A stretch of DNA of 64,000 nt from Oscillospiraceae bacterium (GTDB taxonomy: Bacteria; Bacillota; Clostridia; Oscillospirales; CAG-272). Made by a program: the position numbers and the translations under genes. The stretch is from positions 81,519 through 145,518 of the forward strand of contig SVTJ01000003.1 in assembly GCA_015063845.1 (NCBI GenBank), read 5' to 3'. The notes under the pieces are model-generated. The model saw only the letters and a list, made by a program, of their open reading frames with translations, had not been told where the DNA came from and made no database searches. Shown here piece after piece: positions 34,918-41,776 of this stretch (position 1 is its first letter; each line of letters opens with the position of its first letter).

Positions 34918-36411
34918 ATGATTATTAGATTAGAGTCACCGATAAACAGATATTACGTGCAAACGCTCGCTATGATATTCTTTCCGGGCGAGAAGTTTGG
35001 CGAGGACGAGCTTATAAAGACAGACGTTTCATCGCTTTTTGTGCGTACGGAAAACACCGAAACCGGTGTATTTGCGTATGCAGAGGCAAGCTTTGAGGGG
35101 AAGATTAGCAAGGCAGAATATACAGCGGAGAAGAGCGATGGCAGAACGGCGGAGAGAACGCTGAAGCTTGCGGTCGGAGGAGCTGTTATTCATGCGCTCG
35201 GAGAGCTTGTCGGCTACCGTCCCGCGTGGGGAATGCTCATAGGAGTGCGTCCCTCAAAGGTGGCAAGCGAGATGCTCAATGCGGGTATGAGCAAGACTAA
35301 AGTAAAAAGGATACTTAATACAGATTATCTTGTTATTCCCAAAAAAGCCGCGCTTGCGACGGATATTGCCGTCACAGAGAAGAGAATAGTCGGAGAACCG
35401 TCTGCAAAGGATTGCAGCGTTTACGTGTCTATTCCTTTTTGTCCTTCAAGATGCTCGTACTGCTCGTTCGTATCCTATACCTCAAAGAGATTGCTATCTC
35501 TTATTCCCGAGTATTTGGAGAAGCTTAAGACGGATATAAAAGGACAGTTCGATATAATCAAAAAGCTTGGACTTCGTGTGCGCACTGTATATATCGGAGG
35601 AGGTACTCCTACCATACTCGACGAGCGACAGCTTGAGGAGTTACTCAGATTTATCAGTGAGCAGACAGACGTGTCATTGCTTGACGAATATACACTTGAA
35701 GCAGGCAGACCCGACACTATAACGGCTGAAAAATTTGCGATAGCCAAGGCGTACGGTGTCACGAGAGTGAGCGTAAATCCGCAGAGCCTCTGTGATGAAG
35801 TTCTTTGCGGCATAGGAAGAAGCCACACGGCAGAGGACTTTTTCCGTGCTTACGATATAGCGAAGGCGTCGGGTATAAAGACAGTAAACGTTGACCTTAT
35901 CGCAGGACTTCCTGCGGATAACTTCAAGCGCTTTTCGGCAACGGTGGACCGCATAATTGCTCTTGACCCCGAGAACATAACAGTGCATACGTTCTGCGTT
36001 AAAAAGAGCGCGGAGATATTGCGCTTGAATTCGCGTATATATTCGGTTCACGGCGGAGACGCGGGAAAATGCGTGGACTATTCGCAGATAAAGATACAGC
36101 AGGCAGATTACGTGCCGTACTATATGTATAGACAGAAAAATACCGTGGGAAACTATGAGAACGTAGGCTTTGCAAAGACGGGACACGAGGGACTTTACAA
36201 CATCTACATGATGGAAGAGATACACTCGATATTCGCCGCAGGAGCAGGGGCTGTCAGCAAGCTTGTGGACAACACGGGAGCATACGGTAAATCTGCAAAT
36301 ATAGAAAGACTGTTCCACAACAAATATCCCTATGAATATCTCACGGAGGATAGGAATAGTATGTTTGAGGAAGCCGCACTGAAGTTTTATACCGAGCACG
36401 GTCTGCTTTGA
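34918..36411 (+). CDS. hemZ: coproporphyrinogen III dehydrogenase HemZ (radical SAM)
   Basis: A 497-residue radical SAM protein of the HemZ group. The first 160 residues form a HemZ-specific N-domain. The [4Fe-4S] cluster motif CxxxCxxC uses Cys175, Cys179 and Cys182, followed by VYIGGGTPT and ECGRP-like EAGRPDTI, plus NPQSLCDEVLCGIGRSHT. HemZ is found in Clostridia and is assigned to anaerobic haem synthesis, though biochemical proof of the reaction in this branch is limited. Some homologues act instead as haem chaperones. The gene order after relA and dtd is common in Firmicutes. Confidence 0.9.
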   Translation: MIIRLESPINRYYVQTLAMIFFPGEKFGEDELIKTDVSSLFVRTENTETGVFAYAEASFEGKISKAEYTAEKSDGRTAERTLKLAVGGAVIHALGELVGYRPAWGMLIGVRPSKVASEMLNAGMSKTKVKRILNTDYLVIPKKAALATDIAVTEKRIVGEPSAKDCSVYVSIPFCPSRCSYCSFVSYTSKRLLSLIPEYLEKLKTDIKGQFDIIKKLGLRVRTVYIGGGTPTILDERQLEELLRFISEQTDVSLLDEYTLEAGRPDTITAEKFAIAKAYGVTRVSVNPQSLCDEVLCGIGRSHTAEDFFRAYDIAKASGIKTVNVDLIAGLPADNFKRFSATVDRIIALDPENITVHTFCVKKSAEILRLNSRIYSVHGGDAGKCVDYSQIKIQQADYVPYYMYRQKNTVGNYENVGFAKTGHEGLYNIYMMEEIHSIFAAGAGAVSKLVDNTGAYGKSANIERLFHNKYPYEYLTEDRNSMFEEAALKFYTEHGLL

Positions 36412-36444
36412 GGCGCGGATACTCATTTGTTAGGAGGAAGCACC

Positions 36445-37317
36445 GTGAAGGTAGCTGAGCTTATAAAAAGATGCGATGAGGATTTTGAAAAAAGACTGTA
36501 TTCCATCGCGGATAAAATACATATCGATGGGGTAAGGCTAATAAGCTTGTCAGGACCTACCTGCTCGGGAAAGACAACCGCGGCAGAGATGCTCGCAAAG
36601 CGTCTCGAGACCTACGGAAAGCGGGTGCATATAGTGTCTATCGACGATTTTTATTACGACAGAGACTATTTGCATAAGCTTTCAAAGAGCAAGGGACTTG
36701 ACGGCATCGATTATGATAGTGTTGATACGATAGACCTTTGCGCGCTTGGGACGTTCGTTGAGGAAATGTATTCGGAGGACGAGGTCCGATGCCCTGTGTT
36801 TGATTTTAAAACGGGAATGAGAGCAGGGGAGAGAAGAATAAGCGCAGGAGACAACGATCTCTTTATCTTTGAGGGGATCCAGGCAATATATCCCGAGGTC
36901 ACCGCACTTTTCTCGTCTCACGGCTACGCGAGCGTTTATATTGCTCCGCTAAGCTCGATATATGTCGGAGACGAAGAGTTTACTCCCAATGAGATAAGAC
37001 TTCTTCGACGTTTGGTTCGAGATACAAATTTCAGAGGCGCTGACGTAGAGTTTACCCTCGAGCTTTGGGAGAGCGTAAGACAAAACGAAGAGAGAAATAT
37101 TTTTCCGTATGCGGACGGCTGTATCTACAAGATAAATTCCACACAGGAATATGAGCTGTCCATACTAAAGCCTTTCCTTGAGAATATACTCTCACCGATA
37201 CGTCCGCAATCAAAGTATTACGTACATACAAGACGTATACTTAAACAGATCGCTACGGTAGAGGCGGCTGACGCGTCTCTTATCGGAAAGAACTCACTTT
37301 ACAGAGAATTCGTATAA
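36445..37317 (+). CDS. uridine kinase / phosphoribulokinase family protein
   Basis: A 290-residue P-loop kinase starting at GTG behind TAGGAGG (an earlier in-frame TTG at 36427 lies inside that site). The Walker A motif is GPTCSGKTT (residues 37-45). The substrate region is VSIDDFYYDR with DGIDYDSVDTID, as in uridine kinases. FIFEGIQAIYPEV is Walker B-like. The last 100 residues, including RLVRDTNFRGADVEFTLELWESVRQNEE, resemble the Clostridial uridine-kinase-like proteins. The substrate is probably a nucleoside, but phosphoribulokinase-type alternatives cannot be excluded. Confidence 0.85.
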   Translation: MKVAELIKRCDEDFEKRLYSIADKIHIDGVRLISLSGPTCSGKTTAAEMLAKRLETYGKRVHIVSIDDFYYDRDYLHKLSKSKGLDGIDYDSVDTIDLCALGTFVEEMYSEDEVRCPVFDFKTGMRAGERRISAGDNDLFIFEGIQAIYPEVTALFSSHGYASVYIAPLSSIYVGDEEFTPNEIRLLRRLVRDTNFRGADVEFTLELWESVRQNEERNIFPYADGCIYKINSTQEYELSILKPFLENILSPIRPQSKYYVHTRRILKQIATVEAADASLIGKNSLYREFV

Positions 37318-37320
37318 CAT

Positions 37321-37445
37321 ACACCGCCCATTACGCTACATAGTCGGACGCACGCGCCACGGTATGAATACCCAAAGCGCGCGGCGAATAAGATTTTAGT
37401 GCGGCTCTTGCTCCTTTGCGAGAGCACGAATGTAATGGGCGGTGT
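37321..37445 (+). repeat. 125-base element with perfect 14-base inverted ends, structured RNA or MITE-like
   Basis: ACACCGCCCATTAC at 37321-37334 and its exact complement at 37432-37445 enclose 97 bases. The interior folds into two more hairpins: CGC(A)CGCGC with GCGCG..GCG around GGTATGAATACC, itself a small stem-loop (about 37352-37388), and GTGCggCTCTTGC with GCGAGAGcac (about 37400-37427). The result would be a three-way junction closed by a very stable helix. It fills the whole gap between the kinase stop and the probable flippase start. See the findings. Confidence 0.75.
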
Positions 37446-37451
37446 TTGCGA

Positions 37452-39050
37452 TTGAAAAGAGCTGATACGTCGCTGGGTAAAAGCGAGCGCACGTTTATGT
37501 CGGGCGTTCTCGTGCTCACGGCTTCTACTATAATTGTCAAAATAATTGGTCTTGCGTATAAGATCCCCCTATTGTCCGTTATGGGAGCAGAGGGAATGGG
37601 GTATTTCAATTCGGCGTATGAGATATATGCGCTTTTATGCGGTATATCCACGTCGGGACTTCCCATAGCCGTGTCTATGCTTATCTCTTCCGCAAAGGAG
37701 GAGGGGGATCTCTCAAAGCAGAGAGGTGTGTTCAGAACGGCATCTGCGTTGCTTCTGACAAAAGGAATACTGAGTGCCGCGCTTCTTGCGCTGTTTGCGC
37801 GTTCACTCTCCCGATTTATCGGTAATACCGACGCATATCTTGCGATCCTTGCGATATCTCCCGCATTGCTGTTTTCTTGTATTTCGGGCGCAATACGGTC
37901 GTATTTTCAAGGGCACAGGAGAATGGCGCCCACCGCAATCTCTCAACTTATTGAGGCACTCGGAAAACTAATATTCGGTGTCGCGTTTGCTTGCCTTGCG
38001 CTAAAGATGGGGTTGGGAATACCAACAGCAGCTGCGTTTGCAGTTATGGGCGTCTCTCTCGGAAGCCTTCTCGCGGCTTTGTTTCTTGTCGTAAAAAGAG
38101 CAATGGAGAGCACGGAAAAAAAGATAAAAACAGCTAATAAAAAAGGCGGCTACGTATTTTCACTGTTGCACATATCCTTGCCGATAACCCTCGGCTCTGC
38201 TCTTATGGGAAGCACGAGGATGTTAGATATGGCACTTATAATGAGACGACTTCAGGATATAGGCGTAAGTGCCGCTGAGGCAAATAGAATATACGGTTCT
38301 TATACCACGCTTGCTTTGCCGATATACGGTCTTGTTCCAGCGTTTATTCCGCCCATAACCGAGAGCCTTATACCAAGGCTTTCAGCGGTTGCGGGTACGG
38401 ATAGGCTTGACGAACAAAGGGGAGCTGTCGCAAGCTCTATGAGACTTACCTTGCTTCTCGCTATCCCGTCTGCTATGGGAGTAGCTTTGTATTCTTCGCA
38501 GATAATTGGGTTGCTTTTTGGTAACGGTGACGCAAGTGCTGTCGGCGCTCCGCTCTTGTCTGCGCTTGGTGTGTCAGTGCTGCTTACCTGTATGATAACT
38601 ACCGTTACGGCTATTCTTCAGTCGTATAAAAAAGTTATAGCGCCGATAGCCGCTCTGGCGGCAGGTGCTGCGGTCAAAGCGGTGAGCGCGTATTTTCTTA
38701 TCGGCAATCCCGACGTAAGGGAGATGGGCGCGCCGATAAGCACGCTTTTATTCAATGTTACAGTTCTTGCTATCGACCTTGTTTTCGTATACCGTGTTGT
38801 ACCGCGTGGTACAGGTATGCTTAAGACGTTGCCTCGATGCGCGGTGTCAGGCGCGATAGCTATGATAATATCATATGCTACGTATCTCGCGCTCTCTAAG
38901 CATATCAGCGTGACGGCAGTTCCTTTCTTGGCGGCACTTATCGTGGCGGTCGTGGCATATTTTGTGCTTGCTTATGCTTTTGGAATAGTCAGCAAGGACG
39001 ATATTTCAGTTGTTTCAAGAAAAAGCGGTGACGTTCACCGCTCAAAATAA
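37452..39050 (+). CDS. yabM: SpoVB/YabM-type lipid flippase (MOP superfamily)
   Basis: A polytopic protein of about 532 residues, with some fourteen predicted helices, of the MurJ/SpoVB/Wzx-like branch of the MOP superfamily. The opening GVLVLTASTIIVKIIGLAYKIPLLSVMG and the GMGYFNSAYEIYALL segment are typical of YabM and SpoVB. These proteins flip lipid-linked precursors, for example of peptidoglycan or spore cortex. The start is uncertain. A TTG at 37452 lies nine bases after GGGCGG, a TTG at 37416 and an ATG at 37497 are alternatives, and none has a strong ribosome site. It begins the yabM-mazG-rqcP-yabP-yabQ-divIC order known from Bacillus. Confidence 0.85.
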   Translation: MKRADTSLGKSERTFMSGVLVLTASTIIVKIIGLAYKIPLLSVMGAEGMGYFNSAYEIYALLCGISTSGLPIAVSMLISSAKEEGDLSKQRGVFRTASALLLTKGILSAALLALFARSLSRFIGNTDAYLAILAISPALLFSCISGAIRSYFQGHRRMAPTAISQLIEALGKLIFGVAFACLALKMGLGIPTAAAFAVMGVSLGSLLAALFLVVKRAMESTEKKIKTANKKGGYVFSLLHISLPITLGSALMGSTRMLDMALIMRRLQDIGVSAAEANRIYGSYTTLALPIYGLVPAFIPPITESLIPRLSAVAGTDRLDEQRGAVASSMRLTLLLAIPSAMGVALYSSQIIGLLFGNGDASAVGAPLLSALGVSVLLTCMITTVTAILQSYKKVIAPIAALAAGAAVKAVSAYFLIGNPDVREMGAPISTLLFNVTVLAIDLVFVYRVVPRGTGMLKTLPRCAVSGAIAMIISYATYLALSKHISVTAVPFLAALIVAVVAYFVLAYAFGIVSKDDISVVSRKSGDVHRSK

Positions 39051-39062
39051 AGGAGTTTTAAA

Positions 39063-39875
39063 ATGACTACAAAGGAAAAGATCCAACATTTGATGAATAA
39101 AGAGAACTATTCTTTTGATGACCTCGTGCTGATCATGGAGGTACTTCGATCTGAGGAAGGTTGTCCGTGGGATAGAGAGCAGACGCACAAGAGCATAAGA
39201 AAGGACTTTATCGAGGAGACCTATGAGGTCATAGAGGCGATAGATACCGAAGACCCCACACTTATGCGAGAGGAGCTTGGTGACGTGCTGTTGCAGGTGG
39301 TGTTCCACGCTCGTATCGAAGAGGAAGAGGGAAGATGCAATATAGATGACGTTGCAAACGATATATGCGTAAAGCTTATACACCGCCATCCTCACGTTTT
39401 CGGTGACGTTGTTGCGGAAACGTCGGATAAGGTGCTCTCAAATTGGGAAATGATAAAGAGCGAGGAAAAAGAGAGAGTGACAGTTACCGATAAGCTTCGC
39501 GCTATTCCCCCTATGCTTCCCGCACTTATGAGAGCGGAGAAGGTAGGTAAGAAAGCGTCCTGCTTTGACTTTCCCGACACGGAGAGTGTCATGGATAAGC
39601 TGAGCGAGGAATTTTGCGAGCTCTCTGAGGCAATAGACGAAGGAGAAAACGCTCACATTGAGGAAGAAATGGGAGATTTGTTGCTTACCGTTACTTCTCT
39701 TTGCCGTAAGCTTGGTGTTGATCCCGAGGTGGCGTTGAACAAAGCTACCGATAAGTTTATCTATAGATTTGAAACTGTTGAAAACGTAACTATCGAGCGC
39801 AAAATGAACATAAAAGAGATGACAATGACAGAGCTTGATGCGATTTGGGATGAAATTAAACATAAAAAGCAATAA
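39063..39875 (+). CDS. mazG: nucleoside triphosphate pyrophosphohydrolase MazG
   Basis: A 270-residue all-alpha NTP pyrophosphatase. Two MazG repeats are seen: the first has CPWDREQTHKSI and the EExxE / EELGD metal motifs (EETYEV...EELGDVLLQVVFHA), the second has EEFCELSEAI and EEMGDLLLTVTSL. It hydrolyses aberrant NTPs, sanitising the pool. In Bacillus the homologue YabN carries an extra methyltransferase domain at its N-terminus, which is absent here. It follows the flippase after 12 bases, with AAGGAG at the start. Confidence 0.96.
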   Translation: MTTKEKIQHLMNKENYSFDDLVLIMEVLRSEEGCPWDREQTHKSIRKDFIEETYEVIEAIDTEDPTLMREELGDVLLQVVFHARIEEEEGRCNIDDVANDICVKLIHRHPHVFGDVVAETSDKVLSNWEMIKSEEKERVTVTDKLRAIPPMLPALMRAEKVGKKASCFDFPDTESVMDKLSEEFCELSEAIDEGENAHIEEEMGDLLLTVTSLCRKLGVDPEVALNKATDKFIYRFETVENVTIERKMNIKEMTMTELDAIWDEIKHKKQ

Positions 39876-39912
39876 AAAGTTAAAAAAATTGGAGAAAAAA
39901 ACAAAAAAACTC

Positions 39913-39941
39913 TTGTAATTACTGAAAAAATGTGTTATAAT
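39913..39941 (+). promoter_or_regulatory. promoter of hup
   Basis: TTGTAA at 39913-39918 and TATAAT at 39936-39941, with a 17-base spacer. It separates hup from the mazG transcript. Confidence 0.8.
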
Positions 39942-40009
39942 GTGTATGTAATTCGGAGGTGGATATAATTCCACACGGAAAATAAAAATACAGAAAGGTA
40001 AAAAATATC

Positions 40010-40282
40010 ATGAACAAGACACAGCTCGTAGACGTAGTAGTAGCAAAGACCGGTATGAAGAAGAAGGAGGCAGAGGCTGCAGTTAACGCTATGACTGAGG
40101 CTATCACAGAGGCTCTCAAGGCTGGCGATAAGGTACAGCTCATCGGCTTCGGTACATTTGACGTTAAGGCAAGTGCTGCAAGAGAGGGACGTAACCCCAG
40201 AACAGGCGAGACCATCAAGATCGCAGCTTCCAAGAGACCCGTATTCTCCGCTGGTAGCGCACTTAAGAACGCTGTTAACTAA
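40010..40282 (+). CDS. hup: DNA-binding protein HU
   Basis: A 90-residue histone-like protein. The helical dimer core (MNKTQLVDVVVAKTG) precedes the beta arm, which carries GFGTFDVK and the DNA-intercalating RNPRTGE motif (about residues 61-67), then the terminal helix with PVFSAGSALKNAVN. Codon use is strongly biased, in keeping with abundance. It has its own promoter, a long leader and a terminator-like hairpin behind it, and has been inserted between mazG and rqcP of the yab cluster; Bacillus keeps hup elsewhere. Confidence 0.98.
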   Translation: MNKTQLVDVVVAKTGMKKKEAEAAVNAMTEAITEALKAGDKVQLIGFGTFDVKASAAREGRNPRTGETIKIAASKRPVFSAGSALKNAVN

Positions 40283-40299
40283 TTTGTTTTATGAAATTC

Positions 40300-40326
40300 G
40301 GGCGATGGTTTTCCGTCGCCCTTTTT
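40300..40326 (+). terminator. terminator after hup
   Basis: GGGCGATGG at 40300-40308 pairs with CCGTCGCCC at 40313-40321 around TTTT, then T5. rqcP begins only 20 bases later, so it depends on readthrough or on a promoter that I cannot see. Confidence 0.82.
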
Positions 40327-40345
40327 CATCGCAAACGGAGGAAAT

Positions 40346-40591
40346 ATGAGACTTGATAAATACCTTAAGGTGTCGAGAATAATCAAGCGCAGAACAGTGG
40401 CTAACGATGCATGCGACGCAGAACACGTTACAGTAAACGGACGTCGCGCAAAAGCATCGTACGACGTAAAGGTAGGAGATATCCTTGAGATAACCTTTGG
40501 TCAAAGAACGCTTAAGCTGCGTGTAAAAGAGGTTAAGGACAGCGTCGCAAAGGCGGATGCCGCAACTATGTACGAGATAATAGAGGAATAG
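40346..40591 (+). CDS. rqcP: RNA-binding S4 protein RqcP (YabO)
   Basis: An 81-residue S4-domain protein. It begins [16 protein letters not shown], the classical S4 start, followed by [22 protein letters not shown]. RqcP works with RqcH in adding alanine tails to nascent chains on stalled 50S subunits, for quality control. GGAGG precedes the ATG. In Bacillus it lies in the same place, between mazG (yabN) and yabP. Confidence 0.92.
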   Translation: MRLDKYLKVSRIIKRRTVANDACDAEHVTVNGRRAKASYDVKVGDILEITFGQRTLKLRVKEVKDSVAKADAATMYEIIEE

Positions 40592-40615
40592 TCCTCTCAG
40601 AATAAAGAGAGAATA

Positions 40616-40656
40616 CTCCGCATATGATTTAACAAAGTCGTATGCGGAGGTTTTTT
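40616..40656 (+). promoter_or_regulatory. terminator-like hairpin that contains the yabP ribosome site
   Basis: CTCCGCATATGA (40616-40627) pairs with TCGTATGCGGAG (40638-40649), twelve pairs, then GTTTTTT and the yabP ATG at 40657. The right arm includes the yabP Shine-Dalgarno sequence (GCGGAGG). It could act as an attenuator, a translation switch, or both. Confidence 0.75.
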
Positions 40657-40923
40657 ATGGCTGAAAGGACGAGAATACTGTGTTTGACGGATAGAAATGA
40701 CCTGAGAATAACCGGAGTTGAGGAGGTCATAAGCTTCGATGAAAACGGAGCAGAGCTGAGATGTGAAAATGGCAGACTTTTTGTTGACGGTGAGAACATA
40801 CACATCTCCAATCTAAATACCGATAGCGGTGAGGTGAATATAACGGGTAAAATAAACGCTATGAGCTATGCGGATGAGACGGATAAAAAACGTCGCGGCA
40901 CGCTCGGAAGACTGTTTGGCTGA
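40657..40923 (+). CDS. yabP: sporulation protein YabP
   Basis: An 88-residue protein of the YabP/YqfC family, a beta-rich fold with the LTDRNDLRITGVEEVISFDENGAEL block and a second strand region (LFVDGENIHISNLN). YabP is a sigma-E-dependent sporulation protein in Bacillus. The start is the ATG at 40657, behind GCGGAGG, which also forms part of a terminator-like hairpin. The stop overlaps the start of yabQ by one base (TGATG). Confidence 0.92.
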   Translation: MAERTRILCLTDRNDLRITGVEEVISFDENGAELRCENGRLFVDGENIHISNLNTDSGEVNITGKINAMSYADETDKKRRGTLGRLFG

Positions 40924-41429
40924 TGGAAATATTACCCGGTCTTTTACTAAAGCTTTTGCTGCTGTGTGCCTGCCTTGGTGCAGCGGTGGGGATGTTGTGC
41001 GATGCCTTTGAACTTATTTGTTCATTTTTGAAGAAAAAGGGGGCGCGGTGGAGAGCCGCGCGCTTTTTTGGCGACTTTGTGGCTGTGCTCGTTGCCGCTC
41101 TCGGCGTGATAGTACTTTGCTATTATTTCAATAATGGAACAGTCAGGGGGTTTTGCTTTTTGGGAGTGATTGCGGGATTTTTTGTTTATAGATATACAAT
41201 ATCACGTCCGTTTTGCGTGCTTGTACAGTGGGCTTTTGGTATATTATTCAAGATTTTTCGCATAGTTTTGCTTCCTTTTGCTAAAATTTTTACATTTTTG
41301 GTGAAAATTTTAAGAAAAACCAAATTTTATCTTGCTAAAGTACTTGAAAAAAATATGCTGTTGGTGTATAATGTAATTAAGTATAAGTATATATATAAGA
41401 AGTCGAGAAAAGGTTTTATTGACGTCTAA
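40923..41429 (+). CDS. yabQ: spore cortex biosynthesis protein YabQ
   Basis: A 168-residue membrane protein with four or five predicted helices (the N-terminal half is hydrophobic from residue 7) and a basic tail (KIFRIVLLPFAKIF onward). YabQ family members localise to the outer forespore membrane and are needed for cortex formation in Bacillus. ATG at 40923 shares its last base region with the yabP stop, so translation is coupled. The overlap and order identify it better than its weak sequence conservation. Confidence 0.88.
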   Translation: MEILPGLLLKLLLLCACLGAAVGMLCDAFELICSFLKKKGARWRAARFFGDFVAVLVAALGVIVLCYYFNNGTVRGFCFLGVIAGFFVYRYTISRPFCVLVQWAFGILFKIFRIVLLPFAKIFTFLVKILRKTKFYLAKVLEKNMLLVYNVIKYKYIYKKSRKGFIDV

Positions 41430-41447
41430 TGCAAAACGGAGGAAAAA

Positions 41448-41750
41448 ATGGCAGGAAGGAAGTATTTCGCGGATAAAAAGAAAACGCCAACGATCATCGT
41501 CGGTACGCTTCTTGCGCTTTTGCTTGTCTTTGCTATTGCATTCTTTTTGTGGAGCGTCATGCGATATAACGAGATCGAGGAACAGAAGAAAGAAAAAGAA
41601 GAGTATATACTTGAGCTGAGTAACGATATCGATAAGCTTGAATATCTTGTCGATGCGCCATTGGATGACGAGTATAAGATACGCGTTGCCAGAGAAAAGC
41701 TCGGAATGTGCTTTCCTGACGAGATAATATATCACACCGAATATAACTGA
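41448..41750 (+). CDS. divIC: septum formation initiator DivIC/FtsB
   Basis: A 100-residue bitopic division protein. Residues 15-37 are the membrane helix, then a leucine-repeat coiled coil (EEQKKEKEEYILELSNDIDKLEYLV) and a C-terminal segment with DDEYKIRVAREKLGMCFPDEIIY, the DivIC/FtsB signature. It joins DivIB and FtsL at the septum. GGAGG precedes the ATG. Last gene of the yab cluster. Confidence 0.93.
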   Translation: MAGRKYFADKKKTPTIIVGTLLALLLVFAIAFFLWSVMRYNEIEEQKKEKEEYILELSNDIDKLEYLVDAPLDDEYKIRVAREKLGMCFPDEIIYHTEYN

Positions 41751-41776
41751 CAATAAAGAGAAAGGACGTGCGTAAC

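Noticed and set aside
37331..37666. Minus-strand frame of 111 residues across the inverted-repeat element
   Set aside because: It is mostly antisense to the flippase gene and starts without a ribosome site. The structured element explains the part outside the gene.
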